Assembly (NCBI RefSeq): GCF_000682715.1
Contig: NZ_AWFH01000001.1
Coordinates: 310,001 to 374,000, forward strand
DNA: 64,000 nt
Direction of reading: 5' to 3'
DNA from: Hyphomonas atlantica corrig.
GTDB lineage: Bacteria > Pseudomonadota > Alphaproteobacteria > Caulobacterales > Hyphomonadaceae
The notes below the pieces were generated by a model. The model was not told the DNA's origin. It ran no database searches and saw only the letters and a program-made list of their open reading frames with translations. How positions within the stretch are numbered: position 1 is the stretch's first letter; every line of letters begins with the position of its first letter. Shown here in pieces: positions 1 through 9,035 of the stretch. A program made the position numbers and the translations under genes.

Positions 1-1769
1 TTACCGGTCGCATGATGGAGGGGCGCCGCCTGTCCGAAGGCCTGCACCAGGCCATCGAAGCGAAGGAGCAGGTAGACATCAAGCCAGAGAACCAGACTCT
101 CGCGTCGATCACCTTCCAGAACTATTTCCGCCTCTACAAAAAGCTGGCCGGCATGACCGGCACAGCACTAACCGAGGCCGACGAATTTGCTGATATCTAC
201 AATCTGGGCGTTGTGGACCTGCCGACCAACAAGCCGATCCAGCGGATCGACGAAGACGACGTCGTGTACAGGACGGCTAAGGCGAAATATGCCGAGATTG
301 TCACTGATGTGCGTGAATGTCATGCGAAGGGCCAGCCGGTTCTGCTAGGCACGGCATCCATCGAGAAATCCGAAGTTCTCTCCAATTTGCTGACGGCAGC
401 GAAGATACCTCACAAGGTTCTGAACGCACGCCACCACGAGCAGGAAGCTCAAATTGTTGCGAATGCCGGTGTGCCGGGCGCGATCACTGTGGCAACCAAC
501 ATGGCCGGCCGCGGAACCGACATCCAGCTGGGCGGCAATTTCGAAATGCGGCTTGAACAGGAGAAGGCCGAACAGGAAGCCAAGCTCGGCCGTGAGCTGA
601 CGGAAAGCGAACTCTCCCTGCTGACCAGCCAGATCAAGGCGGACATCGAGGTCAAGAAGAAGCAGGCGCTGGACGCTGGTGGCCTTTATGTTCTTGGCAC
701 GGAGCGCCATGAAAGCCGTCGGATCGATAACCAGCTGCGCGGCCGGACAGGGCGTCAGGGTGATCCGGGTAAGTCGAAATTCTACATCTCCATTGAAGAT
801 GACCTTATGCGCATCTTCGCGGCTGAGCGCATGGACAATGTGATGCGTCGCCTTGGCATCAAGGAAGATGAAGGCATTACGCATCCGTGGATGAACAAGG
901 CGATGGAAACGTCGCAGAAGAAAATCGAACAGCGCAATTTCGAGATCCGAAAAAACGTCCTCAAATATGATGACGTGATCAATGATCAGCGGAAGGCCAT
1001 TTTCGAGCAGCGCATGGACTTCATGCGCGCCGAGAACGTGTCCGACACCATTCTCGACATGCGCGAAGACGTGATCAACAACCTTGTGACCCGCACCATG
1101 CCAGAACGCGCGTATGCGGAACAGTGGGATATGGACGGCCTTGCCGAAGCCCTGCGACAGGATTTCGCAATCGATATGCCCGTGAAAGATTGGGCCAGCG
1201 AAGAGGGCGTCGCCAACCAGGAAATCGCCGAGCGCATCCACAATGGCGTGAACAAGGTCTACGAGGCCATCACCCAGCAAGTTGGCCTTGAGCAGATGCA
1301 ACGGATTGAGAAGCAGATCCTGCTTCAGGTCCTGGACATGCGCTGGCGCGAACATTTGCAAATGATCGACCAGCTCCGTTCCGTTATCCACCTGCGGTCC
1401 TATGGCCAGCGCGATCCGTTGAACGAGTTCAAGGAAGAAGCCTTCAACCTGTTCTACAATCTGCTGAACGAACTTCGCGTAACGGTTACACGCTCGCTGA
1501 TGCATATTCGCGTTCAGGCCCCGGCCGAACAACAACAGCAACGCCCTGCCCCGCAGCCCGCGGCACCTCCGCCGCAGATGCGCGAAACCCATCTTGATCC
1601 GGATACGGGCGAAAACGAGATGTCTGAAGACGACACACCGCCGCCCGGACCCGCCCTTCACCAGGCAGAAGAAAGCTGGGCCAACACGCCCCGTAACGCT
1701 CCCTGCCCCTGTGGCTCCGGCAAGAAGTACAAGCATTGCCACGGCGCCCTGATCGGCCAGAAGGTTTGA
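1..1769 (+). CDS. secA: Protein translocase subunit SecA, C-terminal part (5' end outside window)
   Basis: Motor ATPase that drives preproteins through the SecYEG channel at the inner membrane. The frame is open from base 3 (TGRMMEGRR...), so the gene begins before the window; about 588 residues are visible, against roughly 900 for a full SecA. The part seen covers the end of the preprotein-binding region, the second nucleotide-binding domain (MTGTA near residue 50, NMAGRGTDI near 165, [11 protein letters not shown] near 245), the helical wing and scaffold, and a Pro/Gln-rich linker. It ends in a zinc-binding SEC-C motif ([15 protein letters not shown]) that contacts SecB and lipid in known SecAs. 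Nothing appears degraded. It is an unusual neighbour for murB, which in alphaproteobacteria normally follows murC. Confidence 0.97.
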   Translation, partial: TGRMMEGRRLSEGLHQAIEAKEQVDIKPENQTLASITFQNYFRLYKKLAGMTGTALTEADEFADIYNLGVVDLPTNKPIQRIDEDDVVYRTAKAKYAEIVTDVRECHAKGQPVLLGTASIEKSEVLSNLLTAAKIPHKVLNARHHEQEAQIVANAGVPGAITVATNMAGRGTDIQLGGNFEMRLEQEKAEQEAKLGRELTESELSLLTSQIKADIEVKKKQALDAGGLYVLGTERHESRRIDNQLRGRTGRQGDPGKSKFYISIEDDLMRIFAAERMDNVMRRLGIKEDEGITHPWMNKAMETSQKKIEQRNFEIRKNVLKYDDVINDQRKAIFEQRMDFMRAENVSDTILDMREDVINNLVTRTMPERAYAEQWDMDGLAEALRQDFAIDMPVKDWASEEGVANQEIAERIHNGVNKVYEAITQQVGLEQMQRIEKQILLQVLDMRWREHLQMIDQLRSVIHLRSYGQRDPLNEFKEEAFNLFYNLLNELRVTVTRSLMHIRVQAPAEQQQQRPAPQPAAPPPQMRETHLDPDTGENEMSEDDTPPPGPALHQAEESWANTPRNAPCPCGSGKKYKHCHGALIGQKV

Positions 1770-1788
1770 TCTCCTGGCCCGGCTCATC

Positions 1789-2286
1789 ATGCTGTCGGGT
1801 CTGCCAGGATCGGGAAAGTCCACGCTGGCGCAAAAAATGAGTGACCACACAGGCGCGATCCTGCTCAGAATTGATGTATTCGAACAGGATTTGCGCAATG
1901 CCAATGGCGACACGTTTGATGTAGGCACGCAAGGCTACCAGATTGGCTATGACCTTGCCCGGCATCACCTTCTGAAAGGCAAAGATGTCATCGCTGACGC
2001 TGTGAATGCGGTGGAACCAGCACGCACGGGTTGGAGAGCCATCGCTGAGGAGACTGGCACGCAGATCATCGAGATCGAAGTTGTGTGTACGAATGAAGAC
2101 GAAGCCGCCCAGAGGTTGCGCACGCGCGAGACAGGCATAGACGGTCTGCTGCCGGTCATGCCTCAAGACCGCCGTAAGCGTACCTGGGAGCCAAATTCCC
2201 TATCTTCAGGAACAGTCGATACGGCTGGACGACCGATTTCAGACTGTGTGGATGACCTTTTGAGACTCGTGAAACAGACCGGATGA
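1789..2286 (+). CDS. Small P-loop AAA/zeta-toxin-like ATP-binding protein
   Basis: A 165-residue protein with a Walker A motif right at the N-terminus (GLPGSGKST, residues 4-12), an ID-x-F strand after it as in gluconate/chloramphenicol/zeta-type small-molecule kinases, a DAVNA segment near residue 69 in the Walker B/substrate region, and an arginine-rich lid (RLRTRE). The family commonly phosphorylates small hydroxylated substrates or nucleotide sugars; the substrate here cannot be read from the sequence. It starts 19 bases after secA and may be read through with it. No antitoxin-like partner is adjacent, so a toxin role is not supported. Family assignment is fair, function unknown. Confidence 0.75.
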   Translation: MLSGLPGSGKSTLAQKMSDHTGAILLRIDVFEQDLRNANGDTFDVGTQGYQIGYDLARHHLLKGKDVIADAVNAVEPARTGWRAIAEETGTQIIEIEVVCTNEDEAAQRLRTRETGIDGLLPVMPQDRRKRTWEPNSLSSGTVDTAGRPISDCVDDLLRLVKQTG

Positions 2287-2354
2287 GGCGCTGAATCGGA
2301 ACTTCGTGGTAAACGCTGCGTTCACCCTGATGAACACCCACAAGGAGTCTCATC

Positions 2355-2579
2355 ATGGGCCGTACGCTCACCGCCATCCTCGCCTTTATCTGCGTTGCCT
2401 TTCTGATCGTGCTCGGCTGGTTCTATTACCAGGAAGGATCTTTTGAAGGTGCTGGCGCGCGCATGGATGCGACAATCGACGACCTTCCGGAAGAAACCTC
2501 CGAATTCGCGAATGAAGTTTCCGAAGCCGCCGATGAGATCTCAGACGAACTGGATCAGGATGGCTTGCCTGAACGCTAG
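2355..2579 (+). CDS. Small single-pass membrane protein with acidic tail
   Basis: A 74-residue protein preceded by a good ribosome binding site (AAGGAG, 7 bases before ATG). Residues 5-25 form one hydrophobic membrane segment (AILAFICVAFLIVLGWFYY). The rest is a strongly acidic, probably helical tail rich in Glu and Asp. I do not recognise a family. The signal-anchor followed by a charged tail suggests an inner-membrane protein with a periplasmic acidic extension. It lies between the P-loop kinase and murB, all on the plus strand. The good ribosome site and codon pattern argue that it is real. Confidence 0.7.
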   Translation: MGRTLTAILAFICVAFLIVLGWFYYQEGSFEGAGARMDATIDDLPEETSEFANEVSEAADEISDELDQDGLPER

Positions 2580-2637
2580 GCCAGACCATCCTCACAACTT
2601 GACACATGACTGGAAGTGCCCGAACGCCTAGTTCGAT

Positions 2638-3600
2638 ATGATGACAACCCTTCCCCCTGTTCGCGGCAAGCTGATCAAGGATGCAAGCCTCGCGCCCTAC
2701 ACCTGGTTCCGCGTCGGCGGCTCGGCAGATTGGCTGTTCCTGCCAGAAGACGAGACGGACCTTGCTGGCTTTCTGAAAACGCTTGACCCGGCAATACCCG
2801 TTACGGTTCTCGGCGTCGGCTCGAATGTCATCGTCCGCGATGGCGGGATCGCCGGTGTCGTGGTGCGTCTGATGGGTAAATACTGGGGCAGCGTCGAAGC
2901 GAGCGAAGACGGATTTCTGACTGCGCGACCGGGCGCACTAGACGTTTCCGTGGCCAAAGCCGCGGCGCGTGCAGGCATAACGGGCCTAGAATTTCTTTCA
3001 GGCATTCCAGGATCTCTGGGCGGGGCAACCCGAACCAATGCAGGCTGCTATGGTCAGGAGTTGCGGGATGTCCTGGTTGGACTAGAGGGCTATCTGAGGG
3101 ACGGTACGCATGTCGCCTATCGGGGGCCAGGGCGTCCCGGCAATCTGCCAGAGGCCAGCTTCTCCTATCGCCATACAGACTTGCCCAATGATCTGATCGT
3201 CACCAAGCTGACGCTGGAAGGGTCTGGCTCAGGTAATCCGGAAAAGATCCTTGCCGAGATTGAATCGCTTCAGAACCGCCGCGCGGATACACAGCCGATA
3301 AAGGAAAAGACGTCGGGCTCTACCTTCGCCAATCCTGACCCTCCCGGCACACCAGACCAGAGGTCAGCCTGGAAACTTATCGACGCTGCCGGCTGTCGGG
3401 GCTTGAAAGTGGGCGGTGCACAAGTCTCTCCCAAACATTGCAACTTCCTCATCAATAGGGGCGACGCCACAGCGGCAGACCTGGAAGCATTGGGCGAACT
3501 CGTCCGCGCGCAAGTATTGGCCACGCAAGGAGTGAACCTCCGCTGGGAAGTGCGCCGGATCGGACGGATCAAGCCTCCCCTTCCCCCAATCGATGCCTAG
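2638..3600 (+). CDS. murB: UDP-N-acetylenolpyruvoylglucosamine reductase
   Basis: FAD enzyme that reduces UDP-GlcNAc-enolpyruvate to UDP-MurNAc, the second committed step of peptidoglycan synthesis, in the cytoplasm. 320 residues, normal for the type II MurB of alphaproteobacteria. Visible marks: the FAD-binding segment [15 protein letters not shown] near residue 60, [20 protein letters not shown] near 122, the catalytic serine in [11 protein letters not shown] near 225, and the C-terminal [10 protein letters not shown] and LRWEVRRIG, whose Glu is the second catalytic residue. Two adjacent ATG codons (2638, 2641) make the start uncertain by one residue. It is the first dcw gene here; murC is not next to it. 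The stop codon overlaps the stop of the reverse-strand receptor gene by 4 bases (CTAG). Confidence 0.97.
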   Translation: MMTTLPPVRGKLIKDASLAPYTWFRVGGSADWLFLPEDETDLAGFLKTLDPAIPVTVLGVGSNVIVRDGGIAGVVVRLMGKYWGSVEASEDGFLTARPGALDVSVAKAAARAGITGLEFLSGIPGSLGGATRTNAGCYGQELRDVLVGLEGYLRDGTHVAYRGPGRPGNLPEASFSYRHTDLPNDLIVTKLTLEGSGSGNPEKILAEIESLQNRRADTQPIKEKTSGSTFANPDPPGTPDQRSAWKLIDAAGCRGLKVGGAQVSPKHCNFLINRGDATAADLEALGELVRAQVLATQGVNLRWEVRRIGRIKPPLPPIDA

Positions 3601-5663
3601 AAAATTCCTTCCAGCGTGAAGGTCATGATCGGCCCGAAATCGCGGGCACGGTCCTCTATTCGCACAACATTTCCGAGACGGTTAGTGCCGTAGATCTGGC
3701 GGCGGAACGTATCATTCTGGTTTGCAATATTGCCGATCATGGCCTGACCAGTCATGCCCCAGAGATCCTTGTGCTCAATATAGGCAAACGCAAATCCTGG
3801 GCGTGCGCCTTCCTGACCAGTCTCCGCAAGACGATAGTATGGATTCCGCTCCCAACGCTCGAACCCGACCGACCACGCCCAGTCGGTCGCCGGCACATCA
3901 TGACGTAGTTGAAGCATCATCCAGTATTTCGAACTGTCATTGATAGGGCGGAGTTCTCCGGTCAACGGATCGGTCAACTCGGAGTCATAATAGTTGCCCT
4001 CATAGGTCAGCTCTGCGCCAGACAATCCGATGGGCGCGAGCTTCAATGTGGCATCCCACTCCGCTCCGACCTGCCAGGCCGAGTCGAGATTGCCTGGCCC
4101 ATCACCTGAACCAATCGGAACGCGGTCCACGATATCCTCGATATCTTCGTAAAATACCTCGATCGTCCCGGCGCCCCACGCGCCAAAGTTCTTTTCGGTC
4201 TTAACACTGAGTTTCCATTTCTGATCCGGCACAATCTCCGGGTTTCCTGTCTGTCCATTGCCAGAGTTGAGATTCACCGAAGACACAAAATCATAGAAAT
4301 CGAGCTGCCCGACTTCTCTTTCGAGACGCGAGACGAGACGGAGAGTGGGCCTGGCCTGCCAGGTAAGGCTGGCGAATCCTTTGGGCCGCGTGAATGTCCT
4401 GACATTGGAAGCGTCACCTGATTGAGAGAGTTCCGACATCTCCGCGCCCAGCGAGACTTGCCCTGTCAGCCCCCTCGCCAAAGGACGGCCATGCGTGATC
4501 GATATTTCTCCGCGCTGTTCTTCGACACGGGAGTTCGCTCGCGGCAATTCCTGTCGCTCCAGCGGCCCACCATCTTGTGACACGAACAAGGATGAGTCCT
4601 GCTCCAGATAGTTGAACGCACCCTCCAGGGCGATCTGCCAATCTGCTCCAGACCCGGCACCCAGCGCATACTCCGTTCTGAGAATATACTCTCCTTCTTG
4701 GATATCCTTTCGGAACACGTCTTCTGAAGCCCTGCCGCCATCAAGATTGCCGACCAGAACGCGATCAATAATCGGGCTGTCTTCCCGGCGCACCAGACCA
4801 ATCGCTTTCAGTCGGCCCGGCCCGAGACCGAATTCGTAATCTCCACCGACTTCCACGAACACTTCATCTTCTGCACCAGTATAGAGACGCCGACCTTCCA
4901 CGCCTTGAGTGCGGAACAGTTTTCCGGCTTCCTTGTAGTCTGGCTGAAAGACCTGAGCCTTCGCATTCAGGTTTGCGATTGCACCCGAGGGCGGCGTCCA
5001 TCCGATCGATCCTGCCACGGACATGATCTCTGCGATGTACGTGAAGTCTTCTTCCCGTCGCTCGATCAGGCTTCCCTGCCCATCAGTGACGAATTCCGGT
5101 CCGTTGGAAGCCCCTCTTTCCGGACTGCTCTCAGCTTCGAAGGTCCAGCTGAGGTCACCGCCCCCACCTGACAGGGTGAGATTGAGATCATTGTAGTATG
5201 GTGGAAGATTATCCCGGAACCGGGCGCTCCATCGCCACGTGCCGGATATTCCCGTGTCCCCACTGGTAACGACGTTCACGACCTGACCGGACAGGCCAGG
5301 GATCTCAAATGCAGACGCGTCGACAAGTTCGATACGCACCACGCTCGTCGCAGCGATCCGGTCCAGCGAATCCGTTGCGCCATTCGATTTGCCAGACACA
5401 CGCTGATGATTGATCAGGACGTTGCCGCTGGCCTGCCCAAATCCCCGCGAACCGTCATTGTCTCCCTGAATTGAGAAGCCCGGAATTCGATTCACCATTT
5501 CCAGCGCTGTACGTGGCGCATACTGACGGAAATTCTCAATCGTGTAGATCGTTGCGCCTGGCGTGGTTTCCGGAGCCACGTCGGCCATCGCCGACGGCAC
5601 CACAACAGATACTGCCAGTGCACTGAAGCACGCTCCACCAAGAAGCCGAGTCAAAGGGTTCAC
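3597..5663 (-). CDS. TonB-dependent receptor (plug domain plus outer-membrane barrel)
   Basis: A 688-residue outer-membrane receptor. I choose the GTG at 5663, which has a GGGAGGA ribosome site just upstream and begins a clean signal peptide ([10 protein letters not shown]..., cut after AMA-DVAPE); a longer frame to 5807 encodes only basic, non-secretory residues. After the signal comes a plug domain (residues about 35-140: [51 protein letters not shown]), then a barrel of alternating aromatic/polar strands ending in phenylalanine (TFTLEGIF*), as needed for BAM insertion. No clear TonB box is visible and the substrate is unknown. It is inserted in reverse between murB and ddl, and a BlaI-type operator lies 76 bases upstream. 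Confidence 0.85.
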   Translation of the reverse strand: MNPLTRLLGGACFSALAVSVVVPSAMADVAPETTPGATIYTIENFRQYAPRTALEMVNRIPGFSIQGDNDGSRGFGQASGNVLINHQRVSGKSNGATDSLDRIAATSVVRIELVDASAFEIPGLSGQVVNVVTSGDTGISGTWRWSARFRDNLPPYYNDLNLTLSGGGGDLSWTFEAESSPERGASNGPEFVTDGQGSLIERREEDFTYIAEIMSVAGSIGWTPPSGAIANLNAKAQVFQPDYKEAGKLFRTQGVEGRRLYTGAEDEVFVEVGGDYEFGLGPGRLKAIGLVRREDSPIIDRVLVGNLDGGRASEDVFRKDIQEGEYILRTEYALGAGSGADWQIALEGAFNYLEQDSSLFVSQDGGPLERQELPRANSRVEEQRGEISITHGRPLARGLTGQVSLGAEMSELSQSGDASNVRTFTRPKGFASLTWQARPTLRLVSRLEREVGQLDFYDFVSSVNLNSGNGQTGNPEIVPDQKWKLSVKTEKNFGAWGAGTIEVFYEDIEDIVDRVPIGSGDGPGNLDSAWQVGAEWDATLKLAPIGLSGAELTYEGNYYDSELTDPLTGELRPINDSSKYWMMLQLRHDVPATDWAWSVGFERWERNPYYRLAETGQEGARPGFAFAYIEHKDLWGMTGQAMIGNIANQNDTFRRQIYGTNRLGNVVRIEDRARDFGPIMTFTLEGIF

Positions 5664-5738
5664 GCTGCGTATCCTCCCGCGCAGATGATGGAAACATCCG
5701 GTGTCCCAAATCCGAAATGATGTCGATTTTCGATATCG

Positions 5739-5752
5739 ACTACAGTTGTAGT
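5739..5752. promoter_or_regulatory. BlaI/MecI-type operator (ACTACA-GT-TGTAGT)
   Basis: A 14-base inverted repeat with two perfect 6-base half sites (ACTACA/TGTAGT) around a 2-base centre. This matches the established TACA-N2-TGTA core of BlaI/MecI/CopY repressor operators and closely resembles the site at 25311-25326 in front of the blaI-like gene of this window. It lies in the divergent region between the receptor gene (76 bases before its GTG) and ddl (about 135 bases before its ATG), and touches a TTGGAC -35-like hexamer reading toward the receptor. A second palindrome, TCGATATCGA, adjoins it (5730-5739). Binding is inferred from sequence only. Confidence 0.6.
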
Positions 5753-5886
5753 CCAAACGTTGCAACCGGCGTTTTCTAATTTTTTTGTTATTTCGCCGGG
5801 AAATCACACTCAGGCTGCCACGCTAAGGCCGCTTTAACCCTGCAGACGCGAAGAATACTTCCACTACCAGCTTGCAGGATATTCTT

Positions 5887-6795
5887 ATGAAACGTGTGGC
5901 CGTGATCTATGGAGGCTGGTCCTCTGAACGCGACGTGTCGGTTACGTCCGGTAAACAAATGGCTAAGGCCGCGCGGTCAGCCGGCTATGATGTTGTGGAA
6001 ATCGATGCGGGTCGTGATCTTGCGGCGCAACTGACCGAAGCAAACGTGGACGTGGTTCTCAATGGCCTCCACGGCCCCTGGGGCGAGGATGGCTGTGTCC
6101 AGGGTGTGCTAGAGGTTCTGGACCTGCCCTACTCCCATTCAGGCGTGCTGGCATCGGCACTTGCGATGGACAAGCTGAAATCCAAAGCCGTGTTCCAGCA
6201 GGCAGGCATTCCGGTTGCTGCAGACAAGCAGGTGACCCGCGCCGAGGCCGCTGCAGCACATCCCCTCGATCCGCCCTACGTCATCAAACCGGTCGCCGAG
6301 GGCTCCAGCTTTGGCGTGTTGATCGTACGCGAGGGCGCCAATGGTCCCGCAAAGGAGCTGACCGGACCGAATTGGCGCTATGGCGACCATCTCATGGCCG
6401 AGGAATTCATTCCCGGTCGGGAGTTGACCGTGGCGGTGCTTGGCGATCGCGCGCTGGCCGTTACAGAGATCACGACCTTAAGAGACTATTACGATTTTGA
6501 TGCAAAATATGAAGCTGGTGGATCGCAGCATGTGATCCCGGCAGACCTGCCTGCCCATGTGACCGAAGCGGCGATGAAATTTGCCCTGAAAGCACACCAG
6601 GCGCTCGGATGCCGGGGCGCGACGCGGTCCGACTTTCGCTATGATGACAAGAGAGACCGGCTCGTGATCCTGGAAACAAATACACAACCCGGCATGACGC
6701 CCACCTCGCTTGTCCCCGAACAGGCCGCTTTCGTAGGCATGTCCTTTGAACAGCTGGTCACCTGGATGATCGAGGATGCTTCATGCCAAAGGTAA
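5887..6795 (+). CDS. ddl: D-alanine--D-alanine ligase
   Basis: ATP-grasp ligase that makes the D-Ala-D-Ala dipeptide for the peptidoglycan stem peptide. 302 residues from the ATG at 5887, which has AGGA 7 bases upstream; a TTG at 5872 opens the same frame but has no ribosome site. Landmarks: [17 protein letters not shown] at the N-terminus (the serine binds D-Ala), LHGPWGEDG near residue 64, [16 protein letters not shown] near 85, [13 protein letters not shown] near 140, [14 protein letters not shown] near 180, and the Mg-binding [18 protein letters not shown] near the C-terminus. It opens the ddl-ftsQ-ftsA block and overlaps ftsQ by 13 bases. Transcription could be affected by the BlaI-type site upstream. 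Confidence 0.97.
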   Translation: MKRVAVIYGGWSSERDVSVTSGKQMAKAARSAGYDVVEIDAGRDLAAQLTEANVDVVLNGLHGPWGEDGCVQGVLEVLDLPYSHSGVLASALAMDKLKSKAVFQQAGIPVAADKQVTRAEAAAAHPLDPPYVIKPVAEGSSFGVLIVREGANGPAKELTGPNWRYGDHLMAEEFIPGRELTVAVLGDRALAVTEITTLRDYYDFDAKYEAGGSQHVIPADLPAHVTEAAMKFALKAHQALGCRGATRSDFRYDDKRDRLVILETNTQPGMTPTSLVPEQAAFVGMSFEQLVTWMIEDASCQR

Positions 6796-7649
6796 CCCGC
6801 AATCAGACCGTTCCGAAAAAAGCGCGCAAGCCCGCCGTCATTGTTGATGAGGTGACGGGCGAAGAGGTGCGCGTCTCCTCAGTCGTGTTCGGTTTTGTGA
6901 TGCTGGTTGCCATTGTTGTGGCCACCGCCGCCTGGATGGGCGGCTCCATGTCCCAGATCGAAAACCGGTTCGCGAGCTTCATGGATGATACCGCCCGGAC
7001 TGTCGGTATCGCCGTGAATGATGTGTCCATCATTGGCTTGGAACAGGACCCTGCACTGGCACAGGACATTCGCGCGGCTGCGATGATCGAGCCGGGAGAG
7101 AACATGTTTCGCGCCGACCCGCATGTCATTCGTCGCCGCGTCGAAGGCACCAACAAGGTTCTGAACGTGCGTGTCCACCGGCTCTGGCCTGATCAGGTCG
7201 TGATTCTGGCCGACGCTGCGGAACCTGTTGCCGTTTGGCATGACGGTCAGGAATGGACAGTTGTCGACGGCCTCGGCCGCGTCATTCCGGACGCTCGCGC
7301 GGATGACCACAAGCAGCTGATCCGCCTGGCGGGTCGCGGTGCAGCGAAAGCCGCCCCTGCCCTGGTCGAGGCGCTGAAAGCCGAACCGGATGTTGCCCCG
7401 CGCATCGCGATTGCCACCCGTATCAATGATCGCCGCTGGGACATGCGACTGGTTTCCGGCGCGACCGTTCGCCTCCCGGAAGACCCCCAAATGGTTGCTG
7501 CGCTGGACAGCCTGTCGACACTGCAATTGCGCACCGCTCTGATGCAGCGTCCTTTGGAGACCATCGATCTTCGCAACAAGGGCCGCGTCTATCTCAACCC
7601 GGTCAATGATCCTGACTTTGCAGCCCGAAAAGAGGCGGCCCGAAGCTGA
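6783..7649 (+). CDS. ftsQ: Cell division protein FtsQ
   Basis: Bitopic divisome protein that links cytoplasmic ring proteins to the septal peptidoglycan synthases. 288 residues: a basic cytoplasmic tail ([13 protein letters not shown]), one membrane segment at about 39-60 ([21 protein letters not shown]), then a POTRA domain ([15 protein letters not shown]... [15 protein letters not shown]... [24 protein letters not shown]) and a beta domain ([12 protein letters not shown]... [15 protein letters not shown]... YLNPVND). Starts inside the end of ddl and shares its stop with the ftsA start (TGATG), so all three are likely translationally coupled. Confidence 0.95.
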   Translation: MPKVTRNQTVPKKARKPAVIVDEVTGEEVRVSSVVFGFVMLVAIVVATAAWMGGSMSQIENRFASFMDDTARTVGIAVNDVSIIGLEQDPALAQDIRAAAMIEPGENMFRADPHVIRRRVEGTNKVLNVRVHRLWPDQVVILADAAEPVAVWHDGQEWTVVDGLGRVIPDARADDHKQLIRLAGRGAAKAAPALVEALKAEPDVAPRIAIATRINDRRWDMRLVSGATVRLPEDPQMVAALDSLSTLQLRTALMQRPLETIDLRNKGRVYLNPVNDPDFAARKEAARS

Positions 7650-8944
7650 TGGCAAACGTCCAGGCCCGGCGAAAACCACTGGTAGGGACGCGAGCATCCA
7701 ACCCGATTGCCGCGCTAGACATCGGCTGCTCAAAAATCACCTGCCTCATCGGCCGGAATGACGGCACCGGACCGCGCAATTTTCAGATACTCGGCGCCGG
7801 TCGCCAGCAGTCGCGCGGCTTTAATGGCGGCACCATTACGGACATGCATGGGCTCGAACGCTCCATTCGCCTCGCTGTGGAAGACGCTGAACGCGAAGCA
7901 GGCGAGCAGATCAGCCAGGTCGTTCTGGGGATCACAGGCTCGAAGCTGAACTGCCAGCTGGTTACAGCAGAAATCGATATCGGTGGCCGCGAAGTGACGC
8001 CGAAGGACATTCGCCGCGTGCAAGCGCAGGCAATGGCGCAGATCCCGACCAAAGGCGCGGACGTCCTGGCGGCCTGGCCTGTGGCGTACCGCGTTGATGC
8101 ACAGGAAGGCGTACGCGAACCAGCAGGTATGTACGCCGACCGGCTCGGATTGCTGCTGTCTGTTGTCACCGCGCCAAAGGCGATGGTGCGCAATCTGGTG
8201 GAATGTGTCGGCCGCGCGCATCTCGGTGTGGAGATGCTGATCCCCTCCTCTATCGCGAGCGGCGCAGGCACGCTGATCGATGATGAAATCGAGAACGGCG
8301 CCATCTGCATAGACATGGGCGCCGGCGTGACAGCCGTGTCGGTTTATCTGAATGGGTCGCCAGCCTGGCTCGGCCTTGTTCCGGCGGGCGGAACGCATGT
8401 CACATCAGACATCGCGCAGGGCATCGGAACGACTTTCGCCGCTGCCGAGCGTCTCAAGAGCGTCTATGGGACCGCCAATATGGAAGGGCCGGGCCTCGCA
8501 GAACGAATTGAAGCGCCCCGCCTCGGAGATGATGGTCGACTTCAGGCAACGCGTATGGAGCGCGGCCAGTTGGCCGAAATCATTGCGCCGCGTATCGAGG
8601 AAATCTTCGAGCTGGTCCAACGCACGCTTCAGGCAAGTGGTGTACGCAAAGTACTGCCTCGTCGAGTTGTACTGACGGGCGGCGCCAGCCAGTTGCCCGG
8701 CGTCAGAGAAGTTGCCATGCGCACTCTGGAGGCGCCGGTCCGGCTGGGACGGCCGACAAATGCTGAATTCCTGGGTGAAACACTGGGAACACCAGCTTTT
8801 TCTACAGCTTCAGGTCTGCTACTGTATACCGAGTTGGGGTTCGCAGACGCTGTGCGGGCTGGCATTGCGTCAAAGGAATACGGAGCAGAAGCCCGAAGCG
8901 GAGCCGTGAACAAGGCGTTCCATTGGTTGAAGGAAAATTTCTGA
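7649..8944 (+). CDS. ftsA: Cell division protein FtsA
   Basis: Actin-like ATPase that anchors FtsZ filaments to the membrane and recruits later division proteins. 431 residues. Visible: the phosphate-1 motif AALDIGCSKITCLIG, the 1C subdomain replacing actin 1B (residues about 90-170), the phosphate-2 motif CIDMGAGVTAVSVY near 220, the adenosine motif VLTGGASQLPGVREVA near 340, and a C-terminal amphipathic helix (NKAFHWLKENF) serving as the membrane target. The start overlaps the ftsQ stop by one base. Confidence 0.97.
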   Translation: MANVQARRKPLVGTRASNPIAALDIGCSKITCLIGRNDGTGPRNFQILGAGRQQSRGFNGGTITDMHGLERSIRLAVEDAEREAGEQISQVVLGITGSKLNCQLVTAEIDIGGREVTPKDIRRVQAQAMAQIPTKGADVLAAWPVAYRVDAQEGVREPAGMYADRLGLLLSVVTAPKAMVRNLVECVGRAHLGVEMLIPSSIASGAGTLIDDEIENGAICIDMGAGVTAVSVYLNGSPAWLGLVPAGGTHVTSDIAQGIGTTFAAAERLKSVYGTANMEGPGLAERIEAPRLGDDGRLQATRMERGQLAEIIAPRIEEIFELVQRTLQASGVRKVLPRRVVLTGGASQLPGVREVAMRTLEAPVRLGRPTNAEFLGETLGTPAFSTASGLLLYTELGFADAVRAGIASKEYGAEARSGAVNKAFHWLKENF

Positions 8945-8961
8945 CGCCAATCGCGAATCAC

Positions 8962-8976
8962 TTAACCGCTTCTTAG
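8962..8976. promoter_or_regulatory. CtrA-like box upstream of ftsZ (TTAA-N7-TTAG)
   Basis: Bases 8962-8965 TTAA, a 7-base spacer, then TTAG at 8973-8976. The known CtrA consensus in Caulobacterales is TTAA-N7-TTAA, so this matches at 7 of 8 fixed bases. It lies 60 bases before the ftsZ ATG in the only untranslated gap between ftsA and ftsZ. CtrA control of ftsZ transcription is established in Caulobacter crescentus; function here is inferred. Confidence 0.45.
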
Positions 8977-9035
8977 CTGCAACGCGTCATTTTAGCGCTT
9001 CAGTATGGCTTCAGGCGGTTAGGTGAGGACGACGA

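Noticed and set aside
345-1928. Long 527-codon reverse frame opposite secA
   Set aside because: It lies wholly over the strongly conserved secA frame, its residues are low-complexity for a real protein, and no ribosome site or family signal is visible.
1789-2579. Toxin-antitoxin pair (zeta-like kinase plus small acidic protein)
   Set aside because: The small protein has a membrane anchor and follows the kinase by 68 bases; no antitoxin motif or overlap supports it.
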